Assembly (NCBI GenBank): GCA_964035795.1
Contig: OZ038327.1
Coordinates: 3,633,651 to 3,697,650, forward strand
Direction of reading: 5' to 3'
Length of the DNA: 64,000 bases
Source of the DNA: Pterobdella sp. o SKG-2022
Taxonomy: Eukaryota > Annelida > Clitellata > Hirudinida > Piscicolidae
The notes under the pieces were generated by a model. That model was not told the origin of the DNA and searched no databases. It worked only from the letters and a program-made list of their open reading frames with translations. Shown here in pieces: positions 1 through 13,299 of the stretch (the first letter of the stretch is position 1; every line of letters starts with the position of its first letter). Made by a program: the position numbers and the translations under genes.

Positions 1-178
1 TGCGGGTTCACGATACCGTGATAGAGTTTGATTTCTGTCACTTCAATTTTCTCGCTATATTAAACATGACTTGCAGATATAAAATGAATTGTTTGTAAAT
101 AAACAAAATTCATTTAGCTGCATTCTTATTTGGTTATTTGAAGTCATGAAACATGTGCTATGAAGTGAAAGCAAGGGC

Positions 179-3100
179 ATGCTCCATCGAGCACTTTTTT
201 GCTCCACAAATTTTTCCATGAATATACAAAATAAAGCAATGGCCCTAAGTCCCCAGCAACTCTTGAATGGGCAGAGGGTGCTAAGAATCTCTGGGCTTTC
301 TTCTTTATCTTCTTGTTTTTTTGGGAGGTCTTTTTCTTTTGGTAGTTATAATATTGGTTCATTAAATGGGAAGAGTATGGAGTTGTGTGAAGAGTTGGTG
401 AGGAGGGAGGTTGGTATTTGCTGCATCCAAGAAGTGAGGTGTAGATGCATGGATTCAAAGTCTTTAGGTAGTTTAGATAGGAGGTTTAAACTATGGTGGT
501 CTGGTAATGAAGATAAGATAGGTGGTGTAGGAATATTAGTTAAAGAGGATTTATGTATGAATGTTGTGGAAATAAATAGGATATCAGATAGGGTAATGGT
601 AGTGGTAATTATTTTTGGTAAAAAGGTTGTAAGGATTGTTTGCGTGTATGCTCCACAATGTGGAAGATCGATGAGTGAAAAAGAGAAGTTTTATGAGGAG
701 ATGGGAAGAGGGTGCGAAGTGGAAAATGCAAATGAAGTTTTGATTTGCATAGGAGACTTCAATGTACACATTGGCAAAGAGGTTGATGGGTTTGAAGGTG
801 TTCATGGAGGTTTCGGAATAGGCAAGAGAAACTTGGAGGGTTCTTAGAATTTTGTGTTGAAAAAAATCTGTGTGGGTAATAGTTGGTTTAAGAAAAAGGA
901 TAGTAGGAAGGTAACTTTTAATGGGGGGTGTAGTGGGACAGAGATTGACTTTGTGCTGATGAAGAAAAGGCAGAGTAAGTTTCTGATGGATGTAAGGGTA
1001 ATTGGAGGTGAGCTTCAGCATAAGCTTCTGAAGGTAGTCTTAGACAGAAGGTGGCTTAAAAATGCTCGAAGTAGCTGTGCTAATAAGGAATATTGCACAA
1101 AAGTGTGGAAACTTTTGAACGAAGATATCAAAACAAAATTTTCAGAAAAAATTGAGGTTTTGTATGAGAAATGCGATGAACTTAATGCATGGTTAAAATA
1201 TAAGTCTTCCGTTCTTAAAGCTGCTGAAAAGGTGTGTGGTACGAGTAAAGGTAGGCCTCAGCACGATGAAACTTGGTGGTGGAATCAGGATGTGCAAAAA
1301 GCCATCTCAGAGAAGAGGACAAGTTTTCAGAGGTGGAAGCAACTTCCATCGGCTGAAAAAAAATCTTGCTATCTCTCTGACAAAAAGAAAGCCAAGAGAG
1401 CTGTTGCTGAAGCAATAAAGAATGAGGCGGTGAAAGAGATGAAGGAGATACGGAATGACAGAAATGTCGCATTCCGTAGAATGAGAATGATGAAGAAAGA
1501 AGCAAACGACTTAGCAGGTAATAATTGCATTAAAGACGAAAATGGGAAGATTGTATTTGCCGAGGATGGTCGGAAGAGAGTGTGGAAGGAGCACATGGAG
1601 GCCATCATGAATGAGGAGAATCCATGGAATGGGATGGTGAATGTAGAAGTGGTTGAAGGTCCCATGGAACCATTTGCTATGAACGAAGTGGAAAGATCGC
1701 TAGGAATCATGAAGAATGGCAAGGCCAGTGGTCCAACTGGAATTGTCAAGGAGCACCTAGCTGCTTCTCCACATGGTAAGCAAGTTATTTTGCAAATAGC
1801 AAATGAAATCCTCAATGGAATGGATATGCCTCATGACTGGAGGATGAGTACAGTTGTTTCCATTTATAAGAAGAAAGGTAGCGTCATGGACTGTGCGAGC
1901 TATCGAGGTGTAAAGCTTTTAGAGCATGGTATGAAAGTGGTGGAAAGGCAGCTGGAGAAGAGGTTAAGAAAGTTAGTGAAAGTTGACCAAATGCAATTTG
2001 GTTTTATGCCTAGCAGAAGCACAGTGGACGCTATTTTTATTCTTAGGAGAATGCAGGAAAGCTACCTTGAGAAGAATAGGAAGCTTTTTATCTGTTTTGT
2101 TGATTTGGAGAAGGCTTTTGATCGGGTACCAAGAAAGGTGATTGAATGGGCGCTGAAAAAGAAGTTGGTACCAGAAAGGTTGGTTCAGACAGTAATGTCG
2201 ATCTACAAAGGGGCAAAAACGCGGGTTAAGTTTGGAGATGGACATTCGGAAGAATTTGATGTAGGTGTGGGTGTCCATCAAGGATCGGTTCTCTCGCCGT
2301 TTTTTTTTTTCAATAGTGCTAGACGTATTGTCGGAAGACGGAAGAAAAGTTGCTTTATATGAACTGCTTTATGCAGATGATTTGGTCTTGATGGCAGAGA
2401 CTATGGAAGAACTAGAAGCACAATTCATCCGTTGGAAGGCAGCCTTCGAAGGGATAGGATTGAAGGTTAATCTGGGGAAGACAAAGATCATGGAGAGTAG
2501 TGGTGGTGGTGGGGTTGTTGTCTTGGCTAAAATTGATCCATGTGGTGTGTGTGGTAAGAGGACTAAGGTAAATTGTGAGGTGCAAGACATGTAAGAAGTG
2601 GATTCATGCGCGGTGTGCTAGGATAAAGAGAGTTTCTCGTAGGATGAATGGAAATTTTGAATGTATGATTTGTATGAATGGTGCAAATGTGGAATGTAAG
2701 AATGCTTCAAATGGTTGTTTAGGTGAGTTGGAGAGGATAAATAGTTATTGTTATTTAGGAGACGATGTGAATGGTGGAGGAGGAAGTGAGCTAGCTGTTA
2801 CACGAAGGATCGGGCTGGGCTGGAAGGCATTCAACAGTGTGTCTTCTATGTTATGGGTAAAAGACACACATGGAATATTAAAGAACAAATTTATAGAACA
2901 TGTGTGAGGCCTGTAATGACGTATGGCTCGAAAACCTGGGTAGTAAGATCCGTTGAAAAGAGTATTTTGAGAAGAGCAGAAAAACGGTGGCTTAGAATGA
3001 TGTGTGGTGTGCAGCTAGCTGATGGTGTGAGTACAAAGGAGTTGATGGTTAGATTGGGGTTGGATTGTACGATCGTTGAAGTGGTGAGGCAAGGGAGTTT

Positions 3101-3281
3101 GAGATGGCTGGGTCATGTAGTAAAGAAAGAGGATGACGACTGTGTCAAACAGGCGTGGAGGTTTGAGGTTGAAGGTAGTAGAGGAAGGGGAAGGCCAAGG
3201 TTAACCTGGAAAGGGATGATGGAAAACCTTTGTCGTGGTCTTGGATTAACTCTTGAGGATTGCTATGACAAGGTGAAATGA
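179..3281 (+). pseudogene. Endonuclease-reverse transcriptase ORF of the RTE-like element, broken
   Basis: The polyprotein is interrupted several times. An in-frame TAG with local frame slippage lies at 838-880, between the endonuclease and the rest, next to an A-tract. A frameshift falls in a long T-run at about 2299-2310, just after HQGSVLSP and before the catalytic YADD box. Further shifts occur near 2575 and 2880. The longest intact piece is 854-2362 (502 residues). Catalytic residues of both enzyme domains are still legible, so the insertion is fairly young but dead unless the homopolymer shifts are sequencing errors. Confidence 0.8.
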
Positions 3282-3348
3282 AGGTCAAGAAGCCAGTGAC
3301 CCCTTGAAAAAGGGAAAGATGCTGACTATAATAAAATGATGATGATGA
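179..3348 (+). mobile_element. RTE-like non-LTR retrotransposon (LINE), decayed
   Basis: This element sits in the intron before the first visible DHX29 exon. In order it shows an APE-type endonuclease (about 345-840, with SYNIGSLNGK and GDFNVHIG), a reverse transcriptase (about 1690-2480, with SYRGVKLLEH, FVDLEKAFDRVP, HQGSVLSP and YADD), a Cys-rich PHD-like finger (about 2540-2670) and a C-terminal region (2880-3281, RPVMTYGSKTW, RWLGHV). It ends just before a short (GAT)n run near 3335-3350, the kind of 3' end usual for RTE-clade elements. The order and wording fit the RTE/RTE-X group. The exact 5' end and any target-site duplication were not identified. Confidence 0.85.
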
Positions 3349-3477
3349 TTTGAATATATTAGGAAAAATTACTATGACTAATAATTCCAACAACATAATA
3401 ATGAAAAAAAAACAAAACTATAATAATAATGATAATAATATTAATCTAATAGAATCATCATCATGACCATCTCACAG

Positions 3478-4399
3478 AAATAATATCTCTCCAACGACAC
3501 AACTTCTTCGACTCTCGCCACGCCTCCATCTTTGACTCCGCCCACGAACTTTCATTCCTTCAGTCCATCAGGTGGAAAAAGAATGAAAAAAAGGAGGAGG
3601 AGGAAGATGATGACGGGGGTAGTGGAATAATGGGAATGTTTGAAGTTAATGAGGATGAGGAGAGGGAGGAGAAAGGTTAGATTGGATGAGTGAAAGAATG
3701 CGGATGGATAGATGGGTGAATGATATGAAGATGGATGGATGAATATGTGGATGGGTAGGAAAAAGGCTAGATGGATGAATGATGGGAAGATAGATGGATA
3801 AATGTATAGATGGGTAGGAGAAAGGATAAATGAATCAATGAAAGATGGAAGGATAGATGCCTCCCTAACACTTGTATGTACGATGAAACATTGAATGGAT
3901 CCAGTTTTCGGTTGTAAAAGTAGATGCTCCATCTACACTCGTTTGAATGTATAATGATAACAATAAATGAAGCCTATATTATTTAGAAATCGGAGAAGAA
4001 AATAAAAGCTTCATTTTTATTCATTCATTCTCCATTCGTCTATCCATCTATCTATCTATCCATCCATCCAACTATTTATTCACTCATTAATCTTATTCAT
4101 CAATATAGGAGAACAGGAAACGGAAGTAGAAGAATCACATGACGTAAGAAACCTGGATTACACGCGGAAGCAATGGAGTGGAAAATCTCCCAAGCAGTTC
4201 CTTCATGATTGGGTCGTAATGTTAATATAAGAATTGAAAAAAAAACCATAATAATAATAATAATAATAATTTTTTTTACTTTTATTATTATTATAATTAT
4301 TTAATCATTGACACAGGTAAGCAAGAAAGCCAAGGGTGCTTCATTGAGTTACTATAAGATCGACCTGGGAAGGGGGTTGTGGAAAAACAGGTGAACATA

Positions 4400-4447
<48 letters not shown>

Positions 4448-4616
4448 ATTGATAATAATAATAATAATACTGATAATTATCGTTATTATTATGTATTTAT
4501 GAATATTCGTAACATTATTATCAATCGTTAGCCATCCCTACCTTTTGTACAGATGCAGACTAACAAGACCCCCAAAGCAGGGTGAGTCTATCGAAGTGGT
4601 ACCCAAGCAGGTTTGT

Positions 4617-4661
<45 letters not shown>

Positions 4662-7600
4662 TAATGCTAATAATGAGAATAAAAAACAAACTAATAAAAA
4701 TAACTAGCAATAATGAATGGCAGGCATGCACGAACATAAAAGACTCAGAACACCTGGCATCCACCTTGGTGCTGTATCGCTTGTGTAAGATGCAGGTGAT
4801 GATGATGATAATAATAAAAATAATAATAATAATAGTAATAAAAATAATAGTAATAAGATTCAATTTTTAAAGTTAATAGAATGAAAAGTAACAATACAAA
4901 TAATAATAATGATAGTTGGAAAAATTAAAATAAATAATATTGATAAAAAATAAAACTACTATTACTAATAATAATAAAAATAATAATAAAAAGAATAATG
5001 AAAAACATATTATTTTTATGACCATAACAGGACATCCAGAACCTTCTTCCCCCTCCTTACAAGGACTTGTGGATGGAGTGGAAGAGGGAGGAGGAAATGG
5101 TGGTTGTTAAGGCGGTGGAGATGAGTAATAAGGTGGGATGGGGGGGGGTGAGTGGGATCTGGGTGTGAGATAGGAAGAGGAATGGGATGGGATTTGGGGT
5201 AGGGGGAGGAGTGGCGTGGGATGTGGGTGTGGGTAGGGGCATGTTGTGTTCGGGGTGTTTTGGTTGGGGTGTGGGTTGGTTAGGTGGTTTTTGGGGTATT
5301 TTGTGATTTTGCTTCGTGTGTGTGTGTGTTTTTGTTGATGGGGTGCGTGTGATTTTGTGTTGTGAGATGGCTTGTGTTGTTTTGTGTGGGGTTTTGTGGT
5401 GTGGTGTAGTGTTTTGGAGTGTGGTGTGGTATTTTATAGCATAATGTGGGATGTGCCAGGGGAAGGTACGGTGATGTGTTGAGGGTCAAGTGTTTTTATA
5501 CTGTTATTATCGTGTTAAACGAATTAATGTTTATTATTATTATTATTATATAAAATTTATTTTATTTTTTTTCATAATAATAATTCTTTTTGCTATTTTT
5601 ATTCAAAACAGCCAAGAGACGATTTCATAGACAAACTCTACACAAAAATAACTGATGATAAAAACAAAGATGGTGATGATGATAATGATCAAAAAGAAGA
5701 AGAGGAGGAGGAGGAGGAGGAGGTGGAGGATGGTAGTGATGATGATGATGATTGGGAGAACTACAAGTTTGATGAGTTAAAAGAAGTTGTAGATGTGAGG
5801 TTTTTTATTTCTTTTAATTTTTTTTGTTTTTAAAAATAATTTTAAAAAAATTTTAATATTAAAAGAAAATTATTTTTTTGTAAATTTGTTTTTCATACGA
5901 CTTTTTTAATTGTTTATTTTTATAATTTAAAATTATCTGATTATATTTGGAATTTTATTTATTAAGTATTCATATTTTTTTTCATTTTTTTTCCAGTTAA
6001 AAATAGAAAACAAAGAGGCAAAAACAAATAAAAGTAAACATGATGCATACAAACTTATGGCGAAGAACCGGAAGAATACCTCTTATTTAAATCTTCTGAA
6101 AGAACGACAAGAACTTCCGGTGTTTAAACAAAAAGCAAAGATCATGAATATGTTTAAAGATAATAATGTATTCATTGTTTCTGGTGAGACTGGAAGCGGA
6201 AAAAGTACGCAAGTACCTCAGTTTATTTTGGAGGTTAAATTTTTTCTTTATGACTGAATATAGATTTAAATTTTATTTGTGCTCTAACCTTAATTTTATG
6301 CATTTGTCACACACTCCTTGTTTTGCTTATCATTTTTTGAAATTTTCATATATTTTAAAAGCAATGTGTTTTCTTTTTTTTGAAAATCTTTTATTTTATC
6401 GCCCCTTCATTCATGCACCTATCCACTCATCCATCCATTCATCCACTGGACCATTCACGTTCAACTAACCACTATCCATCCAATCAGCATTTAGTGGCGT
6501 CATCCCCATGCGACCAATCATTGATCGTGTGCACCCAACCGAGAAGAATCTCTGCAACCTCATTGGCTAGAAGGGTTTGTATGGAGATGGGGGAGGAGTT
6601 AGGACCGGGTGGAGGGACTTCTCTATGTGGATATCAAATCAGGTTATTGGAGAGTAAGACAAGCATCAATATAGAGAAAAAGCACAAAATTTGCATCTAA
6701 AAATAGAGACAAGAAATCCCATAACACATATTCATATCCATCCACCTACGCAACCAACAATACTCAAACCAACCAATCACAACAAAACGCACTCAACCCA
6801 CCCACCGACCAATCACAGATCAGAGTCTCAAAAGACGAGTAAGACGAGGTTGTTGTATTGCACGGTTGGTGTGTTGTTGAGGAAACTGCAACAAGATGCA
6901 TCCATGGGGGATGTGGCTTGTGTTGTCGTTGATGAGGTGGGTGGGTGTGAAGGGTTAAGAAATGGTGAAAGTGAGTCGATGAAGGGGGGGGGGGGAAGGG
7001 GCTTGAAATGGAAATGTAAAAATAGGTCATTAATAGGAGAGTGGAGTATTCAGATGGGGGGTGTGGGTGGTTGACAATGGGCAGAAGTGAGTGAGAAGCC
7101 TGGAAACTTCGTAACTCAGTATCACTACAATCTTATTCGTAAATGTTGTAATTGTAAGAGTGGTGATAATGGGTGAAGTTAGTGTGGATGGAGAGAAGTA
7201 GAAGAAAATGATGTGTGGATGGATATGCGGGAGGACTTGTGGATGATTGGAAGTGAGAGTAGGTGGTAAGAATGCTTGGAGGGGTGAGGATGCTTGGATG
7301 TTGGGGGAGCTGGGTGGAAAGCTGGAAGTGGTTGAGAGTTAGAAGTAGGACTGAGGGAATTTGATAAAATAACACCACATAAACGTCTGCAGGTGCATGA
7401 AAGAGACTTGAACACAGATGTTTTACTTATCCACCTTCTTAACCTTCTCGTCAATCCATCCAGGAAGAATATTAAAGTGAAAGAATGAAGGGTAGATAGA
7501 TAAATAGATTTTAAAAAAATATTATTTCATTCGCTAGGTGGTTCTAATGAGTGCTACAGCAGATGTCGACAGGTTCTCAAGCTACTTTGGCAATTGCGCT

Positions 7601-10600
7601 TCTGTGTGTGTCGAAGGCAAGTTGTACCCTGTAAAGGTGGGCAGTTGGTGGTGAGAGGAAGGATAAAATAAGAATAATTTAATAAAAGTTTAACAATATT
7701 TATAATATTGATTAATAGTAACAATAATTATAACTATAATAACTAGAAGAATATTGATATTATATTATAAAATATAAGCTTTAATAATCTAAGGAAAAGA
7801 GAACAAAATGCTTACTAGTAGTAATATTAACTTTCATTCATTGAATTTTTCAATATCAACTTTAATAATAATAATAATAATAATAATAATAGTTGTAATA
7901 ATAATAAAAAAAAAATGATAACAATAATATCTATTATAATTCTCACCCTCGAAATCATCACCATCACTCTCCCTACAGAATCTATACCTAGAGGACTTAA
8001 TAGAAGCAAGTGGATTTCAATTGGAACTCGACTCTTTCTACTCCCTGCCCTATGACCTGCTTGTTGAGGTGGTGATGATGATGGTGGTGGTGATGGTAGT
8101 GGTGGTGATGGTGGTGATGGTGATGTTGGTGGTGATGGTGGTGATGATGGTGATGGGGATGGGGATGATGATGATGATGATGCTGATAAAGATAATTGAA
8201 AAATAATAGTGATAATAGTAATAAAAATAGTAATTATAATGAGTGTAAGCAAAATAAAAAATATAATAATAATAATGATGGTATTATTTTTTTGCTATTC
8301 CATTCCTCGTCTCCACTCCATTGCACCATTGATGCAGGAGCAATCTACCACAGTACAAGTTACAGGGAGGGCAGGTTTGATTATGATCTTTTTAATGAAA
8401 AAAATAATAAAAATAAAAGTAATAATAATAATCTTTTTTATTTTTTACATTTTTTTATTATCGTTATAACAATGTTATACCCATTATCGTCAATATTCTC
8501 TTTTTCATTTTAAGCATTTTTTAGCACAATCATTATCATGACCGCCAGGTATGACGTCACAACAGCAGGTGACGTGGAGTAAGCAGGATATCTTCAGCGT
8601 GGATAAGGTGGTGATGATAATTAGTATGCGGTATGATTTTTAATAAAATAATGAATAATAGGACGAATTTTTGAGTCTATTTTTTGATTGAAATAATAAG
8701 TTTATTAACATGATTCTAAATATTAAAATTATTTTTTAATAATTTTATTAAAAATATTAAATTTATTTTATATTAATATATTTCTTTTTTTAAAATAAGG
8801 TCTTCAAATTTACTCACAATGATCATTATCATCATCACCATCATCATCATCACAGTCTAACTTGAACCCTGACCAATATAGCCTTCGAACCAGAAACGTC
8901 ATGACTCGATTGAATCATGACGTCATCAATGTTGACCTAATTATCGAGGCTGTCAAGTTTATGCATTCATCAGCTGGTGGTGGTGATAATGATGGTGAGG
9001 ATGATTGAGATGATGATGATAGTGATGTTGATGAGGATGATGATGATGACAGCATGGGGCAGGGGCATGGCAGGCGCCATCTTGATCTTCCTTCCAGGCT
9101 TGAGCATGATCGAGGTGGTAAAGGAAGCCATGTTGGCTGATGACGTGTGTGGTGACGTAGACAGGTTGGTTATGATGATGATCATATAATAATAGTAAAG
9201 ATTAAAATAATGAAAATCATAATTAATAATGAGTAAAAATAACTTATTTAGTGGTCACGTGAATTTTATTGATGAAAATGGAAATGATAGAATAAAAGAA
9301 TTGAAATTTGAAAAATTGTGATGAAATAAAAAACAATTAAAAAATGGAAATAATAATAATGACATCACATTACATAGCATTTAGTTGTTTTGCATTCATA
9401 GTTAATAATACTCAGTGGTCTAGAAGCTTCTGAAGTTAATGCCATTATAATCATACTCGTCATTGACTAAAACAACAATAAAACACCCAGATTCCTCATC
9501 CTTCCCCTCCACTCCATCTTATCGACGCAGCAACAGTCCCTAGTGTTCAGCCCATCAGCCAAGAGAAAGGTGATCCTATCGACCAACATTGCCGAGACTG
9601 GTCTCACCATCCCTGATGTGGTCTATGTTTTCGACTGCGGCAGAGAGAAGCAAGTTAGGTGGGTTTAAAGGGGGTTCAGGGAATGGTTGAGTGGGTTTGA
9701 GAAGGGAGTGGTGGTAAAATGGTGGTAAGTTGAGTGAAGGTGGGAAGAAGTGAGGAAAGGGTAAAGAGAGGATAGTAAGGTAGGTTTGAAAGATGATTTA
9801 AGGGGTTTGAAAGGATGAGAATGAAGATGAGCTTGGTCAAAGATAAGTAAATTAGGACTGTGTAGAGTTGAAAGAATAAGAGATTATCAGCGTATAGAGG
9901 AAGAGTGAGGTTAAGAATGGGTGTATTGAGAACTGGCCATCCTTAAAAGTCCACTCCACCATATCAGGTACCTGGAGTCAAATAGGATGAGTCAACTGAG
10001 GCAGGTCTGGATCAGCCAAGCTTCTGGTGGGTGTTTGGAGCTTTTTTTTGTTGTGTGTGATTTTTTTTGTGTTTTTGTTTTTTTATGTTTTTTTAATGTG
10101 AATATATGGTAAAGCAAACAGTGATACTTCATCTCGTTAAACACTGGTTACACGCTTGCTACATATACGCACTAATGACAACTCATTAACAGATTGAAAA
10201 AACATCCAAGTACACAACCACCATAAACAGGCATCCACCACCATCATTATCACTCAAACACCACTCATCATCATCAGAGCCACACACCCAACCACCCACT
10301 ACCAAGCCAAACATACACCTACCAGCCCACCCAACCACCCACAAAAAATCACCCAATCACTCACCACCAACCCAAAAAACAGACCAACCACCAGCCCACA
10401 CATACATTTTTCCACCACCACCTAACCACCACTCACCACCAATCTTGAGAAACAACACCATCTAGTTACCCACCATCACCACCACGAGGCAAACAACCAT
10501 CCACTCACGATCACCACCAACCTACCCATCCACCCGCCATAACCCACCACCAGGCAAACAGCGCAGTGGTAGAGCGGGTAGGGTGCGTAGTGGCACGTGT

Positions 10601-13259
10601 ATAAGATTGTACTCCAAGGAGACATTCAATAGCATGAAGGCTCAGTCGGTGCCTGAGATGAAGAGGATGCCTTTGCAGGGACTGTGTCTGCATGTTATGG
10701 TGGGTGGGTGGGAGAGAGTGGAGATGTTATGGTTGGTGGGTGGAAGGGGAGGAGAATTATGTTATGATGGGTGGATGAGTGGGTCTTAGAGATGTTAAAG
10801 GGAATGAAAAGCTTGTGGGAACGTTATGTGTGGGAAAGAAAATTGATATTTTATTGAGATATTAAAGTGAAGATTGAACGGAGCTTATAGGGTGATATAT
10901 ATAGTGGGCAGAAAAGCAATAGAATTTTAATATGCTTTAGTTCGTGTTATTCATAATAGTCCACATGGAGTAGCGCCCTGTGAGACCAATCAGTTTGCAA
11001 CCGAAACCCCAGATAGGGGAGATCAAATGGTTGACTTACTTACTACTTGTGTAATTCATCTATATATATACATGTGTGATATTTATAGCACCACTCCACC
11101 ATCCCAGAAAAGCTACAGAGACCACCCATCCACATTCCTTCTTAAAGCCCTCGACCCGCCCACCTTGGCTTCTGTTAATGTCGCCATGAATATACTAGAA
11201 GAGGTTTTTGCTTTTATTGGTTTTTTTGTTTTCATTATTATTATCTTTTAATGTTTCTATTATTAAATTGTTTTTTTTTTATTTTTGTTTTTTTTTCATT
11301 TTAATTAGTTTTTTTCAAAGTGATTATTTCAATTAATTTTTGCATCATGGTTTTTATTACTTTTAAGTGCTTTTCATTTATGTTTCGATATTCTAAAAAT
11401 AACTAGTAATTATTAGTGAAATAGTTTGGAAAAAGACATTAATAATATAATAAAAAAAATTTCAACAAAATAACAGTAAATCATCGGCGATAAAAAAATT
11501 AAAAAAAAAAAATAATAGTAAAAATAATCAAAAATTAACAAACCACAAGGTAGGGGCGTGTGAAGGGTGCACTCTCACGCCACTGGGGGAACATCTGTCA
11601 GCTTTGCCGATGGATGCTAGGATGGGAAAGATGCTTCTATACTCTGCCGTCATTGGCTGTCTGAAAGAAGCGGTGAGTAGAATTTAGTATTTTTGAAAAG
11701 GATTTAACTGTCGGCGATCTCTTCAATGTGATATATATTTTTTTTTTATCCAACATTTTTTCAATTTTAAATTTTTCAGTTGGTTTTTATAAGTATCTCT
11801 AAGTAGGTAGTCATTTGAATACACCCACCCGTTCCCTCATTTCCATCCATCCATTCATACATCTTAACAGCCATTTATGCATCTGTCTATTAGTTTCTTC
11901 ACTCATCAAGCCATTCATCTATTCATTTCTCTATCCATCATCCATCCACTCATTTATTTATCCATTCACCATCCATCCATTTCTTCATTCATCCACCATC
12001 CATCCATTTCTTCATTCATCCACCATCCATCCATTTTTTCATTCATCCACCATTTATTTATCTATCCACCCATTCTTTCATTCATTCGTTCACTCATTCA
12101 TTCATTCATTCATTCATCCATTCAAAAATTTATCCACCCACTTATTCATCCACCATCCACCCACCCATCAGTGTATTATGGTAGCATGCATGACAGAGAA
12201 ATCACCATTCATGAGTAAGTTGGAATCATCATCATCGTCATCCTCCTCTTCTTTACCAAAAACCCCCTTTAACTTCCATAACTCCGACCAGCTAGCTACC
12301 TTTGAGGCAGTTAACAGGTGATAATAATAGACTTAGTTATAATAATTTATCTGCTGCTACTACTACTTCTATTACTACTTTTACTAATACTACTATTACT
12401 AGTATTAATACTACCACCGCTACTACTAATATTACATCTACTACTAATGCTAATATTACTAATTTGTACTTATAGTCATAATAACAAAGAAAAAAAATCA
12501 AACAATAAGAATAATAATAATAATAATGGTAATAATGATTATAATAATAATTATAATAAAATCAATAATATCAATAATACTAATAATAAGATGGATAGGA
12601 ATGGACAGGAGAGGGGATAGGATGGACTACGCCAGGAGAAACAACCTCAAAACGGATGTGTTGAGGGATATTGAGGTTTTTATTTTTGTTATTTTTATTT
12701 TTTTATATTCTTATTATTTTTATTTTTATTGTTTTTTAATTGTTGCCGTTTTTGTTGATGTCAGATTAGATTACATTTTTGATATTCGGAAGTATTTATT
12801 TCTAAGCGTCTTCAATACTGCTCAGGTACTGTTAATAATAATAATGGTATTAATTATAATAAAATCGGTTGAAAGCGCGCTATATGTGGATAATAAATAA
12901 AAAAAAAAAAAATAATAATAAAATAATAATAGTATAAAAATAAAATTATTATTATTTTTATTAACCAATCAGTCGACCTCAAAAGAGTACCACAACTTGA
13001 TAGAAAGTACGAGCCTGTGGGATGCAAAGATGGTGGGTTTGTTGAAACAGAACCAGATATTAGGTAGTATTTTTTTTTCTTGTGAATTTTTCCTTGTTTT
13101 TATTGCCTTTTATATTTTTGGTTTATATTTTCATGATTTATTATAAATTAATCTCTTATTTATATTATTTACAATTAAATTATAATTATTTACAATTAAA
13201 AAAGCGCAAAAAAATATGGAACGCTTCACGAATTTGCGTGTCATCCTTGCGCAGGGGCC

Positions 13260-13299
<40 letters not shown>

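Noticed and set aside
8021..8206. Met/Val-rich ORF over GATGGTGGTG repeats
   Set aside because: Only 7979-8068 is the DHX29 exon, in another frame; the rest is the G/T-rich start of the following intron.
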